From: Halobacteriales archaeon SW_9_67_24
GTDB lineage: Archaea > Halobacteriota > Halobacteria > Halobacteriales > Halococcaceae
Length of the DNA: 11,822 nucleotides
Direction: 5' to 3'
NCBI GenBank assembly: GCA_003022685.1
Contig: PXSV01000090.1
Span: 11,067 to 22,888 of the forward strand
The position numbers and the translations under genes are program-made. The notes below the pieces were generated by a model. It made no database searches. It was not told the origin of the DNA and saw only the letters and a list, made by a program, of their open reading frames with translations. Each line of letters starts with the position of its first letter. Within the stretch, counting starts at the first letter, position 1. Below are positions 4,721-10,010 of this stretch, piece by piece.

Positions 4721-5801
4721 CTCCGTTCACCTCGACTTCGATGTAGGTCGGGTTCAGTACTCTGATCCCGTTGTCCTCGGCCTGCTCCTCGATGCGTTCG
4801 CGCTTCCGGCCGCCGACCGACGACCCGATCCGCACGGCCTCGGTGTCGCCGTCCACGTTTTCGAGATCGTCCGCGTTCTCCACACGGATCTCCTCGAACC
4901 CGCTCGGATGGCGGCCTCGGACCCGCTTCGCCGTCCGGTAGCCCGCCTCGACGGTCGCGCCCTTGCCCTTGACGCCTCGGCGCTGCTTCGAGAGCGTCCC
5001 GGTGGGTCGTCGCCACGAGGTCGCAACGCGCTTTTTCATGTGGTGGTTCTGTCGGTCGAACGCCGGTCCCGAATCGCGGCCTCGTTCGGCGAGCAGTCGT
5101 CCCTCCTCGTCGTCGAGGTCGGGCGTCTTGTCGGCGAGGCCGCGCGGCTGGAGTTCGGTTTCGACGTCCTCGCTCTCCTCGGGTTCGGTCTCCTCGGCGA
5201 CCTCGGTCTCGGTCTCCTCGGCGACTTCGAGCCCGCCGACATCGGCCTTGATCCGCGCGGCGAGCGCGTTGCCGACCCCTTCGATCTCGGCGAGGTCGTC
5301 CTGGTCGGCGCGACGGAGATCGTTGACCGTCTCGAAGCCCGCCTCGCGCAGCGTATCGGCCTTCGCGTCGCCGACCCCGCTGACCTCGGTGAGTTCGTCC
5401 GGGATGTCGTCGCTTTCGTCGTCCGCCGCATCGGCTTCCCCGTCGGCCTCGGACGCCGCGTCGGTTTCGTCGGCTTCGTCTCCGTCGTCGACATCGGCGT
5501 CCTCGTCCTCGCGGTCGGCACCGTCGGAACCCTGTTCCGACGAGCCTCCACTCGCTTCGCTCGTGGAGACTTCGCCTCGCGCTGCGGTGTCGTCGACATC
5601 GAGTTCGTCGACGTCGGCCTTGATCCGTGCGGCGAGCGCGTTGCCGATCCCCTCGACCTCCGCGAGGTCGTCCTGGTCGGCGTCGCGCAGGTCGTCGGCG
5701 GACTCGTAGCCCGCCGCCCGGAGGTCCTCGGCTTTCTCCTCGCCGACCCCGTCGATCGCCGTGAGATCGTCGGCCGGATACTCGAACCCGTCGTCAGCCA
5801 T
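4713..5801 (-). CDS. rpl32e: 50S ribosomal protein eL32 (L32e) with two N-terminal helix-hairpin-helix modules
   Basis: eL32 is an archaeal and eukaryotic large-subunit protein. The ribosomal core is residues 215-362 (ELQPRGLADKTPDL, HHMKKRVATSWRRPTGTLSK, QRRGVKGKG, HPSGFEEIRVEN, GRKRERIEE, GIRVLNPTYIEVEV). Ahead of it are two HhH modules at 11-69 and 135-193, joined by an acidic linker (70-134), and a second acidic stretch (194-213). Each module has two GxG hairpins (GVGEEKA/GIGNALAARI and GVGDAKA/GVGNALAARI). The modules are identical at 40 of 59 residues. Haloarcula eL32 has about 240 residues with one such module (from memory), so 362 residues points to a duplication. The ATG at 5801 overlaps uL6 by 8 nt and has GGAGGTGA 6 nt upstream. 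The linker also carries repeat-like DNA at 5545-5594. Confidence 0.97.
   Translation of the reverse strand: MADDGFEYPADDLTAIDGVGEEKAEDLRAAGYESADDLRDADQDDLAEVEGIGNALAARIKADVDELDVDDTAARGEVSTSEASGGSSEQGSDGADREDEDADVDDGDEADETDAASEADGEADAADDESDDIPDELTEVSGVGDAKADTLREAGFETVNDLRRADQDDLAEIEGVGNALAARIKADVGGLEVAEETETEVAEETEPEESEDVETELQPRGLADKTPDLDDEEGRLLAERGRDSGPAFDRQNHHMKKRVATSWRRPTGTLSKQRRGVKGKGATVEAGYRTAKRVRGRHPSGFEEIRVENADDLENVDGDTEAVRIGSSVGGRKRERIEEQAEDNGIRVLNPTYIEVEVNGDD
5223..5399 (-). repeat. HhH module copy B in eL32 (residues 135-193)
   Basis: This is the second 59-codon HhH unit of eL32. Over 5239-5310 it differs from the matching 72 nt of copy A (5611-5682) at 6 positions by hand alignment, about 92% identity. 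The protein units match at 40 of 59 residues. Divergence is concentrated in the first hairpin; the GxGNALAARIKADV hairpin is nearly unchanged. Confidence 0.85.
5545..5594 (-). repeat. Composite repeat-like element inside the eL32 linker
   Basis: Two blocks lie side by side. One is the 25 nt (5570-5594) shared exactly with uL15. The other is an outer inverted repeat CTCCAC..GTGGAG around ACGAGCGAAGCGAGTG (5549-5564), which has a perfect mirror core GAGCGAAGCGAG and matches the intergenic repeat at 467-482 at 15 of 16 positions. It is read in frame as DDTAARGEVSTSEASGG (residues 70-86), a Ser/Gly/Thr patch unlike the Asp/Glu linker around it. Confidence 0.6.
5595..5771 (-). repeat. HhH module copy A in eL32 (residues 11-69)
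   Basis: This is the first 59-codon HhH unit of eL32, starting DDLTAIDGVGEEKAEDLR. It pairs with copy B at 5223-5399, and both resemble the uS3 C-terminal unit (10022-10198; 32 of 59 residues identical to copy A and 35 of 59 to copy B by hand alignment). HhH units usually bind nucleic-acid backbone or mediate protein contacts. Confidence 0.85.
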
Positions 5802-6342
5802 CGGCGCTCACCTCCGCCGTCCCCGGTTTCTCGGTGATGTACACGCCGTCCTGGAACACCCGCGTGTCCTTGCCGCTGACGCGGGTGAGCTGTTCGATGT
5901 CCGCGGCGGTCTGGCCGACGTCCTCCTTGTTCGGCCCGGAGAGCGTGACCCGCTCGTCGTCGATCTCGACCTCGGTATCGCCGTGGACCGGCGTCCGGCG
6001 CGGCGCTTGCTCGCCGAGGAAGTTCTGGATCACGACGTCGCCGTCCTCGGCGCGGACCTGCATCGGGAAGTGCGAGTAGAACACCTCCATCTCGTAGGTC
6101 CACCCCTCGCGGACGCCGTGGATGGCGTTCGCGATGTGGCTCTCGAAGGTGGTCGTCGTCGCGGTCGTCTTCGCGTCCTCGGTGTCGCTCGCGATCACGA
6201 CCTCGCTATCCTCCACGGTGACGCTGACGTTCGGGTACCACAGCCGTCGCGTGACGCTGCCGTTCGGCCCGGAGACCGTGACGTCGAAGCGGTCGACTTC
6301 GACGGTTACGTCCTCGGGAATCCGTATTCGTTGTTCTGTCAT
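5794..6342 (-). CDS. rpl6: 50S ribosomal protein uL6 (L6)
   Basis: uL6 is a large-subunit protein near the factor-binding site and the sarcin-ricin loop. The 182 residues form two similar domains, about 1-78 and 79-182. Family landmarks are MTEQRIRIPEDVTVEVDRFD, VTVSGPNGSVTRRL (21-34), the WTYEMEVFYSHFPMQV segment (81-96), FLGEQAPR, and the archaeal C-terminal signature GPNKEDVGQTAADIEQLTRV then FQDGVYITEKPG. The ATG at 6342 follows the uS8 stop by 2 nt and has no clear Shine-Dalgarno sequence, which suggests reinitiation or coupling to uS8. The stop overlaps the start of eL32 by 8 nt. Confidence 0.97.
   Translation of the reverse strand: MTEQRIRIPEDVTVEVDRFDVTVSGPNGSVTRRLWYPNVSVTVEDSEVVIASDTEDAKTTATTTTFESHIANAIHGVREGWTYEMEVFYSHFPMQVRAEDGDVVIQNFLGEQAPRRTPVHGDTEVEIDDERVTLSGPNKEDVGQTAADIEQLTRVSGKDTRVFQDGVYITEKPGTAEVSADG
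5808..5815 (-). promoter_or_regulatory. Strong Shine-Dalgarno site for eL32
   Basis: On the minus strand GGAGGTGA lies 6 nt before the eL32 ATG (5801) and inside the last codons of uL6. It fixes the start at 5801, which keeps the whole first HhH module in the protein. Confidence 0.75.
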
Positions 6343-6344
6343 TG

Positions 6345-6737
6345 TCAGTAGACGTACGCGAGCACCTCGCCACCGATGCCCTGCTCTCGGGCCTCGTAGT
6401 GGCTCATCACGCCGTGGCTCGTCGTCACGATCAGCGTGCCGTAGTCCCGAGCCGGGAGATAGCGCTTCTCCCACTTCTCGAACTCGTCGGCCCCCGCGGA
6501 GTAGCGGGGTTTGACGACGCCACAGCGGTTGATCGCGCCGCTGAGTTCGACCTCGAACTCGCCGGCCCGGCCGTCCTCCACGAACTCGAAGCCGTCGATG
6601 TAGCCCCGGTCGTAGATGACTTCCAGCACCGAGCCGATCGTGTTCGAGGCGGGCTGCACGGTCAAGTCGAGCTTGCCGACGCGGCCGGCGTTGTCGAGCC
6701 CCGACAAAGCGTCCGCAAGCGGATCATTGTTCGTCAT
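6345..6737 (-). CDS. rps8: 30S ribosomal protein uS8 (S8)
   Basis: uS8 is a primary 16S rRNA-binding protein of the central domain. In bacteria it is also the translational repressor of the spc operon; whether that applies here cannot be seen. The 130 residues start MTNNDPLADALSGLDNAGRV. The two-domain fold shows IGSVLEVIYDRGYIDGFEFV (35-54), the archaeal AINRCGVVKPRYS (68-80), and the diagnostic C-terminal RNA-binding segment GTLIVTTSHGVMSHYEAR (100-117). The ATG at 6737 overlaps the uS14 stop in an ATGA, with AGGAAG upstream. It ends 2 nt before uL6. Confidence 0.97.
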   Translation of the reverse strand: MTNNDPLADALSGLDNAGRVGKLDLTVQPASNTIGSVLEVIYDRGYIDGFEFVEDGRAGEFEVELSGAINRCGVVKPRYSAGADEFEKWEKRYLPARDYGTLIVTTSHGVMSHYEAREQGIGGEVLAYVY

Positions 6738-6907
6738 TTGTACTTCCTGAACCCCATGCCGCGCGCGATCTCGCGGAAGCATTGTCGGCAGAGCCAGATG
6801 TCGTACTTCCCGACGAGGCCCTGCTTGCGCCCGCAGCGCTGGCAGTCCTCCAGTTGTCCCGTGCGCTTCGTCGCGTGTTCGCCGGTGTCGGTTTCGCTCT
6901 CGCTCAT
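6734..6907 (-). CDS. rps14: 30S ribosomal protein uS14, zinc-binding form (S14)
   Basis: uS14 sits in the head of the small subunit near the mRNA and tRNA sites. It is a short protein of 57 residues with a four-cysteine zinc ribbon: C22-x2-C25 and C40-x2-C43, in the context DCQRCGRKQGLVGKYDIWLC then RQCFREIARGMGFRKYK. It therefore does not have the Cys-less form known from some bacteria. The first 18 residues (SESETDTGEHATK) are a polar halophilic leader. The ATG at 6907 overlaps the uL5 stop in an ATGA, with GGAGGT at 6911-6916. The stop overlaps uS8 the same way. The start is well supported because the upstream frame lies inside uL5. Confidence 0.97.
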   Translation of the reverse strand: MSESETDTGEHATKRTGQLEDCQRCGRKQGLVGKYDIWLCRQCFREIARGMGFRKYK

Positions 6908-7422
6908 CGTACCTCCACATCGAATTCGTTCTCGAGGAACGCGATCGCGTCCTCGACATCGAGCCGGTGACGGCTCGGCAGCTGGCGCGTGGCCTTGTTC
7001 CGCCGTTTCACCCGTGCGCCCGGTCGATTGAGGGTGACCGTGACGTCGAGGCCGTAGATCCCGACGTTCGGATCGTACTCTTGGCTCGGGAACTCGGTGT
7101 GTTCCGCGATTCCGAAGCTGACGTTCCCGGTCTCGTCGAACTGGGTGTGCGAGATATCGGCGAGATCGAGCGCGGTGTCGAGGAACTCCTCGGCGGCCTC
7201 GCCACGGAGCGTGACCTTCGCGCCGATCGGGTCGCCCTCCCGGATGTCGAACTCGGGCTCGGTCGCCCGGGCGCGGGTGCGAACGCTCGCCTGGCCGGTG
7301 ACGGCCTCCAGGATCTCCTCGGCGTTCGCCAACTCGCGGCCGCCCTCGCCGACGCCCATGTGGACGACGACCTTCTCGACGACGGGCTCGCGCATCTCGT
7401 GGAACTCCGCGGCTTCGCTCAC
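6904..7422 (-). CDS. rpl5: 50S ribosomal protein uL5 (L5)
   Basis: uL5 binds 5S rRNA and contacts P-site tRNA and the small subunit through bridge B1b. It has 172 residues. FHEMREPVVEKVVVHMGVGE, ANAEEILEAVTGQ, EFDIREGDPIGAKVTLRG, and the conserved EHTEFPSQEYDPNVGIYGLD then VTVTLNRPGARVKRRNKATR are all present, ending in HRLDVEDAIAFLENEFDVEV. The start codon is GTG at 7422. It overlaps the eS4 stop in a GTGA and is supported by GGAGGTGAC 5 nt upstream (7428-7436). The internal ATG ten codons in would remove part of the family N-terminus. The stop overlaps uS14 in an ATGA. Confidence 0.96.
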   Translation of the reverse strand: MSEAAEFHEMREPVVEKVVVHMGVGEGGRELANAEEILEAVTGQASVRTRARATEPEFDIREGDPIGAKVTLRGEAAEEFLDTALDLADISHTQFDETGNVSFGIAEHTEFPSQEYDPNVGIYGLDVTVTLNRPGARVKRRNKATRQLPSRHRLDVEDAIAFLENEFDVEVR

Positions 7423-8255
7423 TCGTCGTCACCTCCGTCGCCGGCTGCGTCGTCGTCCGTCTCGGTTTCGCCGTCCGCCTCGTCGTCCGAATCGGACGCT
7501 TCAGCGGGATCGTCGGCGGCGTCGGCGTCCTCGCCGGCCGCCGTGACGGTTTCCTCGGCGTCGTCCTCGTCGACGAAGTTCTCGTCGATGACGACCACGT
7601 ACTCCGCGACCGTCTCGAACCCGTCGTCGTCCTGTGAGACGGTAACGTTGTTTGACGAGCTGCCCGGCGTGACCTGGATCTCCTCGATCTCGCCGACCTC
7701 GCCGGCGTGGCGACCCTCGACGGCGGTCACCAGCGCGCCCTCCTCGTAGGGGAACTGTGCGAGGATCTCGTCCTCGGCGTCAACCACGATCGAGTCGCTG
7801 CCGGCGTACTCGCTGCCGTCCTCGACTTCGAGGGTGCGGCCGTCGTGGAGCGCGAGCTGTGTCGCGCCGCCGGGCACCTGCTGCTTGCCCTCGATCTTGC
7901 CGAGCTTCGAGTCCGCGTCTTCGGCATCGATCGGCGTCAGCGCGAGGCGACCGCCCTCGTCGGGGAACACCCGGTAGTGTTCGTTCCGCTCGTCGAACTC
8001 GAGGATGTCGAACATCCCGATCGGGCGCTCCTCGTCGTCGAGCGCGTCGCCGTTGACGAGGATGGAGCCCTGATTCAGCGCATAGCGCGCCTCCTTCCGG
8101 GAGCCGACGTAGCCGAGCACGTCCCGCAGAACAACCAAGAGCGGGACCCCGCTCTCGCCGTGCGGGCCCGCGCCCGCCTTCACGGTGAACGTCTCGGTCT
8201 TGCGCTCGACGGGCCACGAGTTCGGCACCGAGAGGCGCTTCTGGTGCTTACTCAT
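7419..8255 (-). CDS. rps4e: 30S ribosomal protein eS4 (S4e) with acidic C-terminal tail
   Basis: eS4 is an archaeal and eukaryotic small-subunit protein; it is unrelated to bacterial S4 except for an S4-like RNA-binding domain. It has 278 residues. The family N-terminus MSKHQKRLSVPNSWPVERKT and KAGAGPHGESGVPLL is followed by the S4 domain at about 43-90 (VLGYVGSRKEARYALNQGSI, ILVNGDALDDEERPIGMFD). The central eS4 domain and a KOW-like segment come next (LVTAVEGRHAGEVGEIEEI, 175-193). Residues 229-278 are a nearly pure Asp/Glu/Ala tail; from memory haloarchaeal eS4 usually has about 235 residues, so this tail is long. The start overlaps uL24 by 8 nt with GGAGG upstream. The stop overlaps uL5 in a GTGA. 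Confidence 0.97.
   Translation of the reverse strand: MSKHQKRLSVPNSWPVERKTETFTVKAGAGPHGESGVPLLVVLRDVLGYVGSRKEARYALNQGSILVNGDALDDEERPIGMFDILEFDERNEHYRVFPDEGGRLALTPIDAEDADSKLGKIEGKQQVPGGATQLALHDGRTLEVEDGSEYAGSDSIVVDAEDEILAQFPYEEGALVTAVEGRHAGEVGEIEEIQVTPGSSSNNVTVSQDDDGFETVAEYVVVIDENFVDEDDAEETVTAAGEDADAADDPAEASDSDDEADGETETDDDAAGDGGDDE
7428..7436 (-). promoter_or_regulatory. Shine-Dalgarno site deciding the GTG start of uL5
   Basis: On the minus strand GGAGGTGAC lies 5 nt before the GTG at 7422. The same bases encode the last Gly-Asp residues of the eS4 tail. Its strength and spacing favour the GTG over the downstream ATG. Confidence 0.75.
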
Positions 8256-8604
8256 TGTCGGCCTCCAGGCGCTCCTCGCGTCGGTCGTCCTCCAGATCGA
8301 GGTCGGTGATCCGGAGGTTACTCGCGTCGAGCGGTCGGGCGACCTCCTCGCCGTCGGCGGTCTCGGTGACGACGTCCTCGACGTGGACGGTCGCGTCCTT
8401 CAGGTCGACCTTGACGACGTCGGCTTCCTCGCCGGCGAAGTCCCCGCGCAGGACCTCGACGGTGTCGCCCTCGTTGACCCGGGCGTTCCGCCTTCCATAG
8501 TCCTCGCGGAGGTCGTCGTCGAGCGTCGCCCGGACCTGGCGATGCTTCTCGTGGAGCGGTGCGCGCTCCGTTCGTGTCCGTTGTTTGTATGGTTGTTTGC
8601 TCAT
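8248..8604 (-). CDS. rpl24: 50S ribosomal protein uL24 (L24)
   Basis: uL24 is an assembly-initiating protein bound to domain I of 23S rRNA near the exit of the nascent-chain tunnel. The 118 residues start MSKQPYKQRTRTERAPLHEK, the basic archaeal uL24 N-terminus. The KOW domain is at about 42-72 (RVNEGDTVEVLRGDFAGEEA then DVVKVDLKDATVHVED). The C-terminus is acidic (LDLEDDRREERLEADNE). The same frame is open far upstream into uL14, but the ATG at 8604 gives the family N-terminus. It follows the uL14 stop by 11 nt with AGGA in the gap. The stop overlaps eS4 by 8 nt (ATGAGTAA). Confidence 0.97.
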   Translation of the reverse strand: MSKQPYKQRTRTERAPLHEKHRQVRATLDDDLREDYGRRNARVNEGDTVEVLRGDFAGEEADVVKVDLKDATVHVEDVVTETADGEEVARPLDASNLRITDLDLEDDRREERLEADNE

Positions 8605-8615
8605 GTCTTGTTTTC

Positions 8616-9014
8616 CTAGACGATCATCGTGGCCGCGCTCGCGATCGAGCCGAACCGCTCGGCGACTTCGCGCGCGACGGGCCCGCGGAGTTCCGTACCC
8701 CGAGGGTCCTCGTTCTCGTCGACGACCACTGCGGCGTTGTCCTCGAACTTCACGCGGGTGCCGTCGGGTCGCCGGATCGGCTTGCGCTGGCGGACGATCA
8801 CGGCTTCGAGCACCTGGCGGCGCATCTCGGGGGTGCCCTTGGTCACCGAGACCGACACCTTGTCGCCGAGACCCGCCTTCGGGTGGCGGTTCTTCGCGCC
8901 GGAGTAGCCCGACACGCTGACCACCTTGAGTTCGCGCGCGCCCGTGTTGTCCGCACACGTCACGAGCGACCCTTTCTCCAGACCCTGGGTGACGTCGGCG
9001 GCAAGCGCTTCCAT
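8616..9014 (-). CDS. rpl14: 50S ribosomal protein uL14 (L14)
   Basis: uL14 lies on the subunit interface of the large subunit, forms a bridge to the small subunit and neighbours uL3 and eL24. It has 132 residues, the normal archaeal length. Landmarks are LVTCADNTGARELKVVSVSG (17-36), the signature AVIVRQRKPIRRPDG (71-85), the FEDNAAVVVDENEDPRGTEL barrel segment (90-109), and GPVAREVAERFGSIASAA (111-128). The N-terminus has no acidic extension, in contrast to several of its neighbours. The ATG at 9014 overlaps the uS17 stop by one base (TGATG), with GGGGGTGA upstream. It ends in TAG 11 nt before uL24. Confidence 0.98.
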   Translation of the reverse strand: MEALAADVTQGLEKGSLVTCADNTGARELKVVSVSGYSGAKNRHPKAGLGDKVSVSVTKGTPEMRRQVLEAVIVRQRKPIRRPDGTRVKFEDNAAVVVDENEDPRGTELRGPVAREVAERFGSIASAATMIV

Positions 9015-9439
9015 CAGGCGTCACCCCCGGACTCCCCGGTCGACGCCTCGATCTCGTCGAGGGCGACCTCCGATTCGGGATCGGAGGGTCCCGAGAAGCT
9101 GCTCGCCCCGAGATCCCGCGTCGTATCGAGCGTGCCGACCACGACGTGGGCCTTGGTCTTCGAGAGCGGCCTGGTCTCGGCGATCCGCACCGCGTCGCCC
9201 ACCGTCAGATCGAGACAGTCGGGCGCGTGCGCGGGGGTGCGCGAGCGTCGCTTCATCTTCCGGTCGTACTTCGGGACCGTCACGTCGTACTCGCGTTCGA
9301 CGATCACCGATCTGTGCATCTCCGTCGAGGCGACCATCCCGTCGACCGTTCCGCCGCGCACGGAGACCGTGCCGTGGAACGGACAGTTCGGGTCGTCGCA
9401 GGTCGTCTCGGGTTCGTCGACGTTCAGTCCTAGCGCCAT
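9014..9439 (-). CDS. rps17: 30S ribosomal protein uS17 (S17) with acidic C-terminal tail
   Basis: uS17 is a primary 16S rRNA-binding protein of the small-subunit body. The 141 residues carry the archaeal N-terminal segment CDDPNCPFHG with Cys14 and Cys19. The OB-fold core (about 23-105) shows VSVRGGTVDGMVASTEMHRS, VIVEREYDVTVPKYDRKMKR, DLTVGDAVRIAETRPLSKTK and AHVVVG. Residues after about 106 form a Ser/Glu/Gly/Asp tail, making the protein roughly 30 residues longer than the haloarchaeal form I remember (about 110). The ATG at 9439 overlaps the rnp1 end by 10 nt. The nearest Shine-Dalgarno-like GGAG is about 11 nt upstream, so initiation may depend on coupling. The stop overlaps uL14 (TGATG). 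Confidence 0.97.
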   Translation of the reverse strand: MALGLNVDEPETTCDDPNCPFHGTVSVRGGTVDGMVASTEMHRSVIVEREYDVTVPKYDRKMKRRSRTPAHAPDCLDLTVGDAVRIAETRPLSKTKAHVVVGTLDTTRDLGASSFSGPSDPESEVALDEIEASTGESGGDA

Positions 9440-9786
9440 GTCGAATCACTGCTCCGTTCGGTGCGGCGGGCCGGCGTTGTGACCAGCCGCTCGCCCTCGA
9501 CCGTCACGTGGACGGTCTCGGGGGCTTCGGGGTCGGCAGGCGTCACGTCAGCCGGAGCGACCGACTCGCCGCCGAGCGCGAACTCGAACGTCGCGCCCGT
9601 CTTCGGCACCTGTTTCGTGGCCCCGACCCCGCTGTCCGTCGAGTCCGTCTCGACCGACAGCGTGTTCTTCGTTTCGCGGACGACCCGCCCCTCGATACCG
9701 GCGAGGGCGGGGTTGTCCGCCGTCGCGACCCGCGCGTGCAGGCCGCAGAGTTCGTGTCGCGCGAGCGTTTTCGGGGTGAGCGCCAT
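9430..9786 (-). CDS. rnp1: Ribonuclease P protein component 1 (archaeal Rpp29/Pop4)
   Basis: This protein is a subunit of archaeal RNase P, the ribonucleoprotein that trims the 5' leader from pre-tRNA; in the known complex Rpp29 pairs with Rpp21 and acts with the catalytic RNA. It has 118 residues. The N-terminus (MALTPKTLARHELCGLHARV) precedes the Sm-like barrel motif GIEGRVVRETKNTLSVET (30-47), the hallmark of the family, then the strands ATFEFALGG (65-73) and HVTVEGERLV (93-102). The position between uL29 and uS17 is the conserved archaeal one. The ATG at 9786 overlaps the uL29 stop by one base (TGATG) and the end overlaps uS17 by 10 nt, so its synthesis is tied to that of ribosomal proteins. 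Confidence 0.95.
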   Translation of the reverse strand: MALTPKTLARHELCGLHARVATADNPALAGIEGRVVRETKNTLSVETDSTDSGVGATKQVPKTGATFEFALGGESVAPADVTPADPEAPETVHVTVEGERLVTTPARRTERSSDSTWR

Positions 9787-10010
9787 CAGGCACTCTCCCC
9801 GTTCTCGTCGAGATCGCCCTCTTCGTTTCGAATCGTCTTGAGACGGGCGATGGTGCGTTTGAGTTCACCGATCCGGCCGGGGTTTTCGGGTGCGCCGCCA
9901 GCGGCCTGGACGGCTTTGGTGTTGAGGAGCTCGGTTTCGAGCTCTTCGAGCTCGGCCTCGCGCTCGGCCGGCGTCATGTCGCGCATCTCCGCGGCGTGGA
10001 GGATCGCCAT
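9786..10010 (-). CDS. rpl29: 50S ribosomal protein uL29 (L29)
   Basis: uL29 is a small helical-hairpin protein at the tunnel exit, close to uL23, where signal recognition particle and the translocon dock. The 74 residues start MAILHAAEMRDMTPAEREAE, with two long helices (about 13-35 and 45-63; NPGRIGELKRTIARLKTIRN is the second) and a short acidic tail. The frame is open far upstream through the uS3 region, but the family begins at this ATG (10010). The ATG overlaps the uS3 stop by one base (TGATG), and a GGGAGGGACC purine stretch lies upstream inside the last uS3 codons. Confidence 0.97.
   Translation of the reverse strand: MAILHAAEMRDMTPAEREAELEELETELLNTKAVQAAGGAPENPGRIGELKRTIARLKTIRNEEGDLDENGESA

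Noticed and set aside
5223..5771. A frameshift or fusion explaining the long eL32
   Set aside because: One continuous frame runs from a strong start to a normal C-terminus, and both HhH units are intact; duplication explains the length without a frameshift.
4446..5837. A 463-codon plus-strand open frame antisense to eL19 and eL32
   Set aside because: It is a shadow of the high-GC codon pattern. Its protein is a Val/Leu/Arg/Asp mix mirroring the acidic repeats of eL32, and the minus-strand genes here are certain.
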